DNA of 64,000 nucleotides. Source: Phytohabitans flavus (GTDB taxonomy: Bacteria > Actinomycetota > Actinomycetes > Mycobacteriales > Micromonosporaceae). The stretch covers positions 7,198,001-7,262,000 of the forward strand of contig NZ_AP022870.1 of the NCBI RefSeq assembly GCF_011764545.1, written 5' to 3'. The notes below the pieces were generated by a model. The model was not told the origin of the DNA, searched no databases, and was given only the letters and a program-made list of their open reading frames with translations. The position numbers and the translations under genes were made by a program. Positions 9,251 to 17,604 of this stretch are shown here, in pieces (the first letter of the stretch is position 1; every line of letters starts with the position of its first letter).

Positions 9251-10120
9251 GTGGATAGAGGTGCAAAACTCGCTGCCGTGTCTGGAAGCCCTACAGTTCG
9301 CCGTCGCCGTATAGCCCGTGAGCTTCGCCATCTACGCGAGCGGGCAGGGATGAACCTCGAGCAGGCCGCGCGCCAGCTCGACATGTCCAAGAGCAATCTG
9401 TCCCGTATTGAAAATGCGCAGATCGGGATAAAACCGCGCGATGTACGTGCGGCGCTGGCGCTGTATCAAGTGACCGGCACGGACGCCGAGGCGCTCATCG
9501 ACATCGCCCGTGGTGCCCAGCAGCGCGGGTGGTGGCAGAACTACAGCGATGTACTGCCGGTCTGGTTCGAGTTCTACGTCGGACTGGAGGCGGAGGCCTC
9601 CGCCGTTTGGACTTATGAGGCCGAAACCATACCGGGCCTCATGCAGACCGAGGATTACGCGCGGGCGGTTTACCGCCTGACCGCAGGCGAGAACGACCTC
9701 GACCGCAAGGTCGCCGCCCGGATCCGCCGACAAGAGGTGCTGCACCGCGAAAAACCCGTCGAGTTGTCAGCAGTACTCAACGAAGCGGTCCTCTTGCGCT
9801 CAGTGGGCGGTCCAGAGGTGATGAGCCGCCAACTCGACCATCTGGCGGATCTCTCAGAGCTACCTAACGTGACTATTCAGGTACTGCCGTTTTCCGTTGG
9901 TGGCCATCCGGCAATGACAACACCCTACGTGATCATAAGCTTTCCCGATGCAGCGGACGAGCCAGTGGTCTATCTAGAGAATTTGACAAACGGTCAAGCC
10001 TTGGAAGAGCAGGATCACGTGCGCGGGTATACACTCGTGCACGAGAGGCTGCGCAAAATGGCGCTCGCTCCCGATGAATCGACCGCCTGGATTCGCAAGG
10101 CTTCTCGCAACCGTCCGTAA
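9251..10120 (+). CDS. XRE-family helix-turn-helix regulator with DUF5753
   Basis: 289 residues. An N-terminal lambda-repressor-type HTH (LRERAGMNLEQAARQLDMSKSNLSRIE, about residues 28-55) is followed by the DUF5753 domain (about 95-275; GWWQNYSDVLP, YEAETIPGLMQTEDYARA, LNEAVLLR). This architecture is very abundant in actinomycetes and nearly always sits beside a DUF397 gene, as here. The pair is thought to act as regulator and small partner or antagonist in development (family knowledge). A start at GTG 9278 (MSGSPTVRRRR) is an equally plausible alternative; neither has a clear Shine-Dalgarno. Confidence 0.9.
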   Translation: MDRGAKLAAVSGSPTVRRRRIARELRHLRERAGMNLEQAARQLDMSKSNLSRIENAQIGIKPRDVRAALALYQVTGTDAEALIDIARGAQQRGWWQNYSDVLPVWFEFYVGLEAEASAVWTYEAETIPGLMQTEDYARAVYRLTAGENDLDRKVAARIRRQEVLHREKPVELSAVLNEAVLLRSVGGPEVMSRQLDHLADLSELPNVTIQVLPFSVGGHPAMTTPYVIISFPDAADEPVVYLENLTNGQALEEQDHVRGYTLVHERLRKMALAPDESTAWIRKASRNRP

Positions 10121-10145
10121 TCAATCTAGGGACAAGGGGTGCGGA

Positions 10146-10355
10146 ATGGCCGCCCTGGACCTGACCCGTGCCGCGTGGTTCAAGAGCACGCGCAGTAGCG
10201 GGAACGGCAACTGCGTTGAGGTCGCCATCCTCGACCGCGGGGTCGCGGTGCGCGACACGAAAGACCGGAGCGGAGGGGTGCTGCTCTTCACGCCGGCCGA
10301 GTGGGACAGCTTCGTCGCTGGCACGAAGAACGGGGAGTTTGATCTTCACCGCTGA
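10146..10355 (+). CDS. DUF397 domain protein
   Basis: 69 residues, ATG preceded by AAGGGG. It shows the family pattern: AWFKSTRSSGNGNCVEVA, VRDTKDRSGGVLLFTPAEWDSFV. The start at 10146 is chosen over a longer in-frame extension because it gives the usual family N-terminus. It follows the XRE/DUF5753 gene by 25 bp and probably forms an operon with it. Confidence 0.9.
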   Translation: MAALDLTRAAWFKSTRSSGNGNCVEVAILDRGVAVRDTKDRSGGVLLFTPAEWDSFVAGTKNGEFDLHR

Positions 10356-10388
10356 CGACTGAACGGCGCAACCGCAACGGCTCTCCAA

Positions 10389-10480
10389 CGAACTTCTTCA
10401 ACCTCCTCCTTCAGGCCCGTCTCGACACGAGGTGAGGGTCGAGACGCAGGCCCCGCGAGTTTCAGGTTGAAGAAAGTTCG
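10389..10480. repeat. 92-nt nested inverted repeat downstream of the DUF397 gene
   Basis: The outer arms are CGAACTTCTTCAACCT (10389-10404) and AGGTTGAAGAAAGTTCG (10464-10480), complementary apart from one bulged base. An inner 8-bp stem, GTCTCGAC (10419-10426) with GTCGAGAC (10438-10445), closes an 11-nt loop. The structure precedes a separate, typical terminator. It may be an RNA element, a processing site or a small degenerate mobile element; I cannot tell which. Confidence 0.6.
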
Positions 10481-10507
10481 ATCCCTAGGGGGCCGTAGTT
10501 TGCTTTT

Positions 10508-10533
10508 CGGGGGCACCTTACCGGGTGCCCCCG
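10508..10533. terminator. Bidirectional rho-independent-type terminator
   Basis: A perfect 10-bp stem CGGGGGCACC / GGTGCCCCCG with a 6-nt loop, flanked by T-rich and A-poor sequence. It separates the DUF397 operon from the convergent propeller gene and could serve both. Confidence 0.75.
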
Positions 10534-10557
10534 TTTGCTTGCTCTCGGTAAGATTTT

Positions 10558-11822
10558 CTAGGTGCGGGCGAGGATTACCGGCAACGCACCAAAATACTCA
10601 TCCGCCCCATCGGCCTCATCGGCCTCGCCGTTCTCCGGCTTCACCAGCCGCTCGACCGCGACGAAGCCATCGCCGGCCCGAACCAACCCGGGTTCCCAGT
10701 CGATGCCTTCCCGTAGGTACGCGAGCAAGAACCGCGACTTCTCCCTTCCAGTAGCTGGATCGAGAGTTACCAGATCGCAATTCTCAGTTAGCACATGCAC
10801 GGATCCGGACTGCGCTCCGAGCAATTGCGAACTGCCGTCGCCGCGCCAGCGCCACACCTCGGCACCGTCGCGAAGCTTGCGCGCCACCATGTCGCCGCCG
10901 ACATAGGTCACCCCGACTTCGCCGGCGAGCACCGAGCCCGGCGGATCGAGCGCCCGGGCAGCCGTCACAGGCGTCTTGCCGTCGCCGTCCGGCTCGCCCA
11001 GGAGCCAGCCGCGCGAGCCGGTCTCGTCGACTGTGCGCAGGGCCGTACAGGCGGACTGGGCGGGCGCGCAGGCGAGCGGCTCGACCTTCAGCGTCACCAC
11101 GGCCGCAGACGGCGCCCAGCGGCCACGCAGCTGCCCGGTCGCCACGTCGTAGAACTCCACCGCCGGCGCCCCTCCGCAGGCGTCGGTGGTGACGAACTGG
11201 CCGCCGGCTGTGGTGAACCCGCCCTCGCGGCAGTCCGCCATCGGGATCTGCCACAGCTCGCGCCCGGTCGCGATTTCGAGGGCCCGCAGCTGGGCGGCGT
11301 CGCGCACGAGCACGGTGCCGCCCGAGGTGTACAAACCCTCCGGCTCGTACACCGTCTCCGCCCCGGTGCTGCCCCCTTGTAGCCCGATTTCTCCGGCGGC
11401 TTGCCGGCGGCCCGCCAGGTGACCTTGCCGGTGCGCGCGTCGAGCGCGACGACGTCACCGTCGGACCAGCGCCCCACGACCGTCGTACCGGCCGCCACGA
11501 CGCCGAGGACCTCCTGCGGCCACCGGCGGTACGACCAGTACGGGGTGCGCTGCGTCCGGGCGTCTACGGGCCCGTCCGCGCGCACCTGACGGGTGGAGGC
11601 GTAGATGCGCAGCCGGCCGTCGACGATGAGCGGCGCGGCGGGCAGCGACCCGATCACGCCGGGCTGGGCGGCGGGAGCTGCCGGGTAGGCCGTGGTGGCG
11701 ACCGTGACGGTCTCGGCGGGAGCTAGAACGCGATACGCGATCACGCCGCCGACGGCCATCACGCCGGTAGCGGCCACGGCGACCGCGCCGATGCGGAACC
11801 AGGTCGAAGGTCGGATGCCCAC
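10558..11822 (-). CDS. Membrane-anchored PQQ-like beta-propeller protein, apparent frameshift near 11382
   Basis: A single N-terminal transmembrane helix (residues about 10-32, IGAVAVAATGVMAVGGVIAYRV) precedes propeller strands such as VVALDARTGKVTWRA, LRALEIATGRELWQI and LVTLDPATGREKSRF. The frame breaks after EKSGYKG and continues in another frame at TVYEPEGLYTSGG. One additional G in the run at about 11382-11386 restores a 421-residue protein. It is related in plan to the protein at 4282-5674. Function unknown; the propeller is predicted to lie outside the membrane. Confidence 0.75.
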
Positions 11823-11841
11823 GTCGGGCAGGTTACCGAAC

Positions 11842-12318
11842 CTACGCCGCCGCCGGCCGAACGGCGGCGGAGGCCAGGTCGGTGAGGTCCCGCCGCAGAG
11901 CGCCCTCGACGGTGCGCGCGGCGAGCCCGCCGAAGACGAGAACGAGCAGGCGGCCGCGTGGCGCGGAGGGCGCTCCCTCCTGCACGACCGTGACGGCCGT
12001 GCCGCCGCGGTGCCGGCCGACCTCGACAGGCGTCAACGTGTAGGTCATCCGGTAGTCGACGCCGATGCCGGGCGAGGCGACCACGAAACGGGTCGGCTCT
12101 TCGCACCGCTGCACGGTGAACTCCTCGGTCACTTGCACGTCGCCGGGCATCGTGCGGGTCTCCCGCCAGACAGTGCCGGTACCGAAGAGGCCGGGTGTCA
12201 TCACCTCGATCGCATCCACAGTGGAGAGCCAGGTCGCCCGTGCCGGCAGGTCGGTGAACACCCGCCACACGCGCATCACCGGAGCTTCGATCAACCGCGT
12301 AACCGCCACCGTGGACAT
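11842..12318 (-). CDS. SRPBCC family protein (polyketide cyclase/START-like)
   Basis: 158 residues. It begins VAVTRLIEAPVMRVWRVFTD, the usual first strand and helix of SRPBCC lipid-binding proteins, and ends with a long amphipathic helix (VEGALRRDLTDLASAA). Such proteins bind hydrophobic ligands, and no specific ligand can be inferred. It is 69 bp downstream of the unknown gene at 12388 in the same direction, and upstream of the propeller gene. Confidence 0.75.
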   Translation of the reverse strand: MSTVAVTRLIEAPVMRVWRVFTDLPARATWLSTVDAIEVMTPGLFGTGTVWRETRTMPGDVQVTEEFTVQRCEEPTRFVVASPGIGVDYRMTYTLTPVEVGRHRGGTAVTVVQEGAPSAPRGRLLVLVFGGLAARTVEGALRRDLTDLASAAVRPAAA

Positions 12319-12387
12319 AGCGCCTCCCCGGGAATCACGGTACGCCCGTCACGCGCTGTATCCCAGCCAATTACCCGACACAGCAGC

Positions 12388-13245
12388 TCAGGAGAAGCCG
12401 CCGTTGACAAGGCCCAACCGGATCAGGTCGGTGAGCGGCTCGACGACGCTGCACGAGCCGAAGCCGATCCAGAGTGGACGCGGGCTCTCGCGCAGCGCGC
12501 GGGCCGGCTCGATCAGCGGCACCGGGTCGGTCGCGGCGAGCAGCTCGGCCACGTCGGCCACCTCGGCGCCGGCGCCGGCAGCGGCGGCGCCGACGAGCAC
12601 GTTGAGAAACCCGTGGTGTACGAACCCTGTCTCCGGGTCCGTGTGGCGGATCGCGTTGTGCAGCCCAGCGGTGAGCTTGAACGGCAGCTCGCGGTCGCGG
12701 CAGGCGCAGATGACCGCGGCCAGCTCGACCGGCGTGGGGAAGAGCTCGGCGGCCAGCCCGCCGGTGCGGAACTTGGCGGCCACCGCCACGCCGGCGGCAC
12801 GCGCCTCGGCGACCACGTCCAGGGCCGCCAGCAGGCCCCAGGTGAGCGGGATCTCCGCGTACCCGGTGAGGGCAGGCCGGTCGGCCAGGACCGCGAGCAG
12901 CCGGCGCAGGCCCGGCTCCGGATCCTCGCCGCGCTTGGCGACCGCGACCTCGACCTGGCCGATGACAAGGCGCGGATCGACGGCGTCGAGGGCGGCCGGC
13001 AGGGCGTCGACCCCGGCGTCGCCGATCAGGCCCACCTCGACCCGCTCCTGCGGATCCAGGAGGCTGGCCGCGTCGGGCAGCCTCGACGAGGGCAGCAGGA
13101 GGACGCCGACGAGTTCGGCGTACCACGCCGCGCGGTGCTCGCGATGCCCGATGATCGCCTCAGGCAACGGCGCGCTCCCAGGTGGGAACACGGCGGCGTC
13201 ATCCACGAGGCGAGTGAAGAGCGCCGGAATCAGTCCGGTTGACAC
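12388..13245 (-). CDS. Uncharacterised protein divergent from hmgA
   Basis: 285 residues with no transmembrane helix or signal peptide. The alternating strand/helix pattern (VEVGLIGDAGVD, RLVIGQVEVAVAKRG, GVAVAAKFRTGG, PFKLTAGLHNAIRH) suggests a TIM-barrel-like alpha/beta fold; this is inference. It ends VEPLTDLIRLGLVNGGFS. It is transcribed away from hmgA across a 96-bp region holding a perfect palindrome, so co-regulation with tyrosine catabolism is plausible. I do not recognise a function. Confidence 0.75.
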   Translation of the reverse strand: MSTGLIPALFTRLVDDAAVFPPGSAPLPEAIIGHREHRAAWYAELVGVLLLPSSRLPDAASLLDPQERVEVGLIGDAGVDALPAALDAVDPRLVIGQVEVAVAKRGEDPEPGLRRLLAVLADRPALTGYAEIPLTWGLLAALDVVAEARAAGVAVAAKFRTGGLAAELFPTPVELAAVICACRDRELPFKLTAGLHNAIRHTDPETGFVHHGFLNVLVGAAAAGAGAEVADVAELLAATDPVPLIEPARALRESPRPLWIGFGSCSVVEPLTDLIRLGLVNGGFS

Positions 13246-13286
13246 GAACAGAGAACCTAATGGACGCTACAAGGAGCGGACAACAC

Positions 13287-13303
13287 CGTCCGATAATCGG
13301 ACG
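13287..13303. promoter_or_regulatory. Perfect palindrome in the hmgA divergent promoter region
   Basis: CGTCCGAT-A-ATCGGACG has 8-bp arms with a single central base, placed between the starts of the unknown gene (13245) and hmgA (13342). It has the form of an operator for a dimeric repressor or activator that would control both genes. No regulator gene is adjacent. Confidence 0.5.
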
Positions 13304-13341
13304 CTATCGGCCGGTGAACAGGACATAACGGAGGGTAGGAA

Positions 13342-14511
13342 ATGCCCTACTACCGGAGCGTGGGGGAGGTCCCGCGCAAGCGACACACGCAGTTCCGGCA
13401 GCCCGACGGCAGCCTGTACGCCGAGGAGCTGATGGGTCAGGAGGGCTTCTCCTCCGACTCGTCGCTCCTCTACCACCGTCACCTGCCAACCGCGATCGTG
13501 GCGGCGGAGGAGCACGATCCGCCGGCCTGGACGCGCTCGGCCAACCGCCCCCTCAAGCCCCGCCACCTGCGCACCCACAAGCTGGACGCGGGCGGCGCCG
13601 ACCCGGTGCTGGGGCGGCAGCCGCTGCTGGCCAACGACGACGTGCGCATCTCGTACGTCGTGGCCGACCGCCCGTCCCCGCTATACCGCAACGCGATCGG
13701 CGACGAGTGCCTGTACGTGGAGTCGGGCACCGCGCGGGTGGAGTCCACGTTCGGGACGCTCGAGGTGGCCAGCGGCGACTACGTGCTGATCCCGACCTCG
13801 GTGATCCACCGCATCGTGCCGACCAGCGACCTGCTGCGGCTGCTCACCATCGAGGCGACCGGCCACATCGGACCGCCGAAGCGGTACCTCTCGGTGCGCG
13901 GCCAGTTCCTGGAGCACTCGCCGTACTGCGAGCGGGACGTCCGCGGCCCCGGCGCCCCGCTGCTCGTCGAGGACTCCGATGTGGAGGTTTACGTCCAGCA
14001 TCGGCGGGGCTGGACGCGGTACGTGTACGCGCACCACCCCTTCGACGTCGTCGGCTGGGACGGCCACCTGTACCCCTGGGTGTTCTCCATCCACGACTTC
14101 GAGCCGATCACCGGCCGGGTGCACCAGCCGCCACCGGTACACCAGACGTTCCAGGGGCCGAACTTCGTGATCTGCTCCTTCGTGCCGCGAAAGGTCGACT
14201 ACCACCCGCTCGCGATCCCGGTGCCGTACAACCACCACAACGTCGACTCCGACGAGATGCTCTTCTACACCGGCGGCAACTATGAGGCGCGGCGCGGCTC
14301 CGGCATCGAGCAGGGCTCGATCTCGCTGCACCCGGCCGGCTTCACGCACGGACCGCAGCCGGGCGCGCCGGAGCGGGCGATCGGTGCCGACTACTTCGAC
14401 GAGCTGGCGGTGATGGTCGACACGTTCCGGCCGCTGGACCTCTGCGAGCCCGCACTGTCCTGTGAGGACACCGGGTATGCCTGGACGTGGGCGGGGCGCA
14501 GCACGGGCTAG
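13342..14511 (+). CDS. hmgA: Homogentisate 1,2-dioxygenase
   Basis: Opens the ring of homogentisate to maleylacetoacetate in tyrosine/phenylalanine catabolism, using non-haem Fe(II). 389 residues, of bacterial HmgA length. Cupin-type iron ligands are recognisable in NHHNVDSDEMLFYTGGNYEAR (His and Glu) and in LHPAGFTHGP (His). The N-terminal part (YYRSVGEVPRKRHTQFR) also matches the family. The ATG is preceded by GGAGGGTAGGA. No maleylacetoacetate isomerase or fumarylacetoacetase gene is in the window. Confidence 0.95.
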   Translation: MPYYRSVGEVPRKRHTQFRQPDGSLYAEELMGQEGFSSDSSLLYHRHLPTAIVAAEEHDPPAWTRSANRPLKPRHLRTHKLDAGGADPVLGRQPLLANDDVRISYVVADRPSPLYRNAIGDECLYVESGTARVESTFGTLEVASGDYVLIPTSVIHRIVPTSDLLRLLTIEATGHIGPPKRYLSVRGQFLEHSPYCERDVRGPGAPLLVEDSDVEVYVQHRRGWTRYVYAHHPFDVVGWDGHLYPWVFSIHDFEPITGRVHQPPPVHQTFQGPNFVICSFVPRKVDYHPLAIPVPYNHHNVDSDEMLFYTGGNYEARRGSGIEQGSISLHPAGFTHGPQPGAPERAIGADYFDELAVMVDTFRPLDLCEPALSCEDTGYAWTWAGRSTG

Positions 14512-14518
14512 CGCCCGG

Positions 14519-15538
14519 TCACCCCATGCGGGTGAGGAGGGTGAGACCGGCGACGGCGGAGACGATCGCGAGCACCAGCGGCCAGGGCGTGCCGACAAAC
14601 GCGTACAGCATGATCAGGCACGGCCCGGCCGACACCGCGAACGTGGCCAGCCGTCCAGGCCGCCCGCCGAACCGGTCGCCGCTCGGCAGCCGGCCGATCA
14701 GCACGCCGAGCGCGAGCAGGCCGACACCGCCGATCACGCCGGCCAGCAGCTGCGAGCTCGCGCCGCCGGCCGCCGCCACGAACGCCACCAGGATCGCCGT
14801 CACCAGGCTGTGTGCCGCGCCGAACACCACCAGCGGCCGGATGCGCTCCACGGGCCGCTTGGCGGCCGGCTCGGGTGCGGGCTGGAACGTCGGTATCGGC
14901 TGGAACACCGCGTTTTCGGAGACCCGATCCAGCGCCTCCGCGTACCGCCGGCGATCCAGCCGCACGATGCCCGGCTCGTCAGCCGCGTTGGATAGCGTTG
15001 GGTCGAGCTCAAGCGCCTCGTGGTACGCCCGCTCGGCCAGCTCGAAGCGGCCCAGGCGGCCGGCCACCAGCGCGAGCACGAGGTGGGCCAGCGGGTCGCG
15101 CGGCGCCAGCTGAGCCGCCCGCCAGGCCGCGTCGATGGCGGTCTGGCCGTTGCGCGAGTCGGCCAGCACGGCGGCGGCGCTGCGCTGCGCGTACGGATCG
15201 GCGGGACCGAGCCGCAGGACCTCCTCGGCCACGGCGGCGGCCTCCCCGAAGCGGCGCAGGTCGGTCAGGGCCATCGCGCGGCTCACAAGTGCCGGTACGT
15301 CACTGGGAGCGGTGGCGAGGGCCGCATCGGCAGCCTGGAGTGCTTCGTCGGGCCGCTGGGCGGCGAGGTGGACGCTGGCCAGCGTCGCGTGCGCCGCGGA
15401 GTGGTGCGGATCGAGGGCGAGGGCGTCGGCCAGCTCCCCGGCCGCCTCGTCGTAGCGGCCCAGATCCGCCAGCAGTGCGGCGCGCTGCACGTAGCTGTCC
15501 GGAGTGGCGTCCCGGTCCGATGGCGCATCGCTGGGCAC
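14519..15538 (-). CDS. Tetratricopeptide-repeat protein with C-terminal membrane segments
   Basis: 339 residues. About five to six TPR units span residues 14-205 (SYVQRAALLADLGRYDEAAGELA, ALALDPHHSAAHATLASVHL, AERAYHEALELDP). After a linker come about four hydrophobic segments (about 235-335). It is probably a membrane-tethered scaffold whose partner is unknown. It is convergent with hmgA, 7 bp between stops. Confidence 0.8.
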   Translation of the reverse strand: MPSDAPSDRDATPDSYVQRAALLADLGRYDEAAGELADALALDPHHSAAHATLASVHLAAQRPDEALQAADAALATAPSDVPALVSRAMALTDLRRFGEAAAVAEEVLRLGPADPYAQRSAAAVLADSRNGQTAIDAAWRAAQLAPRDPLAHLVLALVAGRLGRFELAERAYHEALELDPTLSNAADEPGIVRLDRRRYAEALDRVSENAVFQPIPTFQPAPEPAAKRPVERIRPLVVFGAAHSLVTAILVAFVAAAGGASSQLLAGVIGGVGLLALGVLIGRLPSGDRFGGRPGRLATFAVSAGPCLIMLYAFVGTPWPLVLAIVSAVAGLTLLTRMG

Positions 15539-15553
15539 GAGGCCGAGCCTACG

Positions 15554-16027
15554 TCAGCGGGTGTACACAACCGCCACCGCGAGACCCGCCAAGCCCTCGC
15601 CTCGCCCAGTAAGGCCTAGTCCGTCAGTAGTGGTGCCGGAGACCGTGACAGTGGCCCCCACGGCGGTCGAGAGCGCTGCCTCGGCCTCGGCCCGGCGCGG
15701 CCCGATTTTCGGGCGGACGCCGACCACCTGGATCGAGACGTTTCCGATCTCGAAACCGGCCGCGCGTACCCGGCGGGCGGTCTCGGTGAGCAGCGCGACC
15801 CCGGAGGCACCGGCCCACTCGGGTCGGTCGGTGCCGTAGTTGGCGCCGAGGTCGCCGAGGCCGGCGGCGGACAGGAGCGCGTCGCAGGCGGCGTGCGCGG
15901 CGACATCGCCGTCGGAGTGCCCGGCCAGGCCGTCGACGCCCGGCCACTCCAGCCCGGCCACCCAGCAGGGCCGCCCGGCGGCGAAGGCGTGCACGTCGGT
16001 GCCGATACCCACCCGAGGAATGATCAC
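15554..16027 (-). CDS. ispF: 2-C-methyl-D-erythritol 2,4-cyclodiphosphate synthase
   Basis: Fifth step of the MEP isoprenoid pathway: cyclises CDP-ME 2-phosphate to MEcPP with release of CMP. 157 residues, normal length. Zn-binding D-x-H is at GIGTDVHAF; GHSDGDVAAHAACDALL and the C-terminal TTDGLGLTGRGEGLA are family signatures. It starts at GTG 16027, overlapping the ispD stop by 4 nt (GTGA), so the two are translationally coupled. Confidence 0.95.
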   Translation of the reverse strand: MIIPRVGIGTDVHAFAAGRPCWVAGLEWPGVDGLAGHSDGDVAAHAACDALLSAAGLGDLGANYGTDRPEWAGASGVALLTETARRVRAAGFEIGNVSIQVVGVRPKIGPRRAEAEAALSTAVGATVTVSGTTTDGLGLTGRGEGLAGLAVAVVYTR

Positions 16028-16718
16028 GGCTGCTGGGCCAGGAGCAGCTCGGCGATCAACAGGTCGAACGGCCGGGTGATCTTCAGTGCGTGCTCGTGTC
16101 CGGGGACGCAGGTCACCGGTACCCCTGCTTCTCGACCAGGCCCGCGTCGTCGGTTAGGGAATCGGCGGCGCTGGCGTGCGCGGCGGCGAGGACCGATCGC
16201 CGGAAACCCTGCGGGGTCTGTACCGCGCGCAGCGCGGACCGGTCGACCGTGCCGAGCACGACCTCGTCGGCGCCGACCTCCTTGACGGTGTCGACCACCG
16301 GGAGCACCGGGATGACGGCGGCGCTGCCGGCGCGCACGGCGGCCGCCACGGACTCGACGAGCGACGGCGGCGCGAGCGCCCGGGCCGCATCGTGCACGAG
16401 GATGATGTCTGGCCCTTCGGGGACCGCGGCGAGCGCGGCGGCCACGGACTCCTGCCGCTCGGCCCCACCCGCCACAACGATCACCGGTGCCAACGGCGCG
16501 AGCAGCGAGCGCACGGCGTCGACCTCGGACGGCGGCGCGGCCACGACGATCGCGCTCACGGACGGCGCGGCGGCCACGCGCCGGACAGCGTGCACCAGCA
16601 TCGGCTCGCCGCCGAGATGGCGGAGAGCCTTTGGACCGCCGCCGCCCAGCCGCACCCCGGCCCCGGCCGCAGGAACGAGGACCGCGACGTCACCGCGCGG
16701 ATTGAGCTGCGCGGTCAC
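16024..16718 (-). CDS. ispD: 2-C-methyl-D-erythritol 4-phosphate cytidylyltransferase, apparent frameshift near 16120-16123
   Basis: Third step of the MEP pathway: CTP + MEP to CDP-ME. The N-terminal nucleotide-binding motif is VLVPAAGAGVRLG; VHDAARALAPPSLV and VQTPQGFRRSVL are IspD signatures. The frame closes early after LVEKQG. Adding one G to the GGGG run at about 16120-16123 gives VPVTCVPGHEHALKITRPFD and a 231-residue protein ending on the TGA that overlaps the ispF start. The gene is normally essential, so the break is probably an assembly error. The start is GTG 16718; a longer reading upstream is read-through. Confidence 0.9.
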
Positions 16719-16762
16719 GTCGCGGTCCCCGTGGATAAGTTGTAAACGGGTCAGCCGGAGAA

Positions 16763-17248
16763 TCAGGCCTCGGTGAGCACTTTGTCGAGGAGGATCTCCG
16801 CCTCGTCCTTCGTGCTCTTCTCCGCCAGGGCGACCTCGCCGACGAGAATGTCGCGAGCCTTGGCCAGCATGCGCTTCTCGCCAGCCGACAGGCCCCGCTC
16901 GCGCTCCCGCCGCCACAGGTCCCGGACAACCTCGGCCACCTTGAGCGGGTTGCCGGAGGCAAGCTTCTCCAGATTCGCCTTGTAACGCCGCGACCAGTTG
17001 GTGGGCTCCTCGGTGTGCGGAGCACGGAGGACGTCGAAGACCTTACCCAGGCCTTCCTCGCCGACCACCTCACGCACGCCAACGATCTCGGCATTCTCGG
17101 CGGGCACCCGCACCGTCAGGTCACCCTGAGCGACCCTGAGGACGAGGTACTGCTTTTCCTCGCCCTTGACGACCCGAGTCTCGATTGCCTCGATGAGTGC
17201 GGCCCCGTGGTGGGGGTAAACAACGGTCTCGCCGACACTGAAAACCAT
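16763..17248 (-). CDS. carD: CarD family RNA polymerase-binding regulator
   Basis: 161 residues. The N-terminal RNAP-interacting Tudor-like domain starts MVFSVGETVVYPHHGAA; the helical DNA-contacting C-terminus includes NWSRRYKANLEKL and GEKRMLAKARDILVGE. Actinobacterial CarD stabilises open promoter complexes, notably at rRNA promoters (known for the mycobacterial protein). Position just upstream of ispD-ispF is conserved in actinobacteria. The ATG is preceded by AAAGGGG. Confidence 0.95.
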   Translation of the reverse strand: MVFSVGETVVYPHHGAALIEAIETRVVKGEEKQYLVLRVAQGDLTVRVPAENAEIVGVREVVGEEGLGKVFDVLRAPHTEEPTNWSRRYKANLEKLASGNPLKVAEVVRDLWRRERERGLSAGEKRMLAKARDILVGEVALAEKSTKDEAEILLDKVLTEA

Positions 17249-17604
17249 AGGTTCGAAACCCCTTTCGCTGTGTCTAGGGTAACACGCTCAGGCACCGATG
17301 TCCCGTCCCGGTCCTGACCGTTCGCGCAGCTCAGGGGCCCTGTGAGAGGCCTTTCTCCAGCTTGACAGGAGGTTTCCATCGACCATCCGCCACGCAGAGT
17401 AATCCTCAAATCAGCACTGCGCGACGCCAGCGGTGGCTCCGGGAGCCACCGTAAGGACCGATGCCCCCTAGCGGTCCCACCCCTCGGTGAGAGACCCTAA
17501 AGGTTGACCCCGATCGACTTCGCGACGCGCGGACTGGGGGACATGGGCAGCATGGGCAACGGCAATGGGGCACCCCGCCCGACGGCGGCGGACGCTCTGA
17601 GGGT
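17249..17604. other. Intergenic region between carD and a divergent membrane protein gene
   Basis: 356 bp without a convincing gene. It must hold the carD promoter. It contains a hairpin GGTGGCTC / GAGCCACC (17432-17450, 3-nt loop). From 17543 an ATG opens a short frame that would join the downstream gene if one C were restored in the CCCC run near 17571-17575, so that gene may truly start at 17543. Confidence 0.5.

Noticed and set aside
17251..17262. GGTTCGAAAC sequence resembling a tRNA T-loop
   Set aside because: It belongs to the carD leader and ribosome site; no acceptor or anticodon stem can be built around it.
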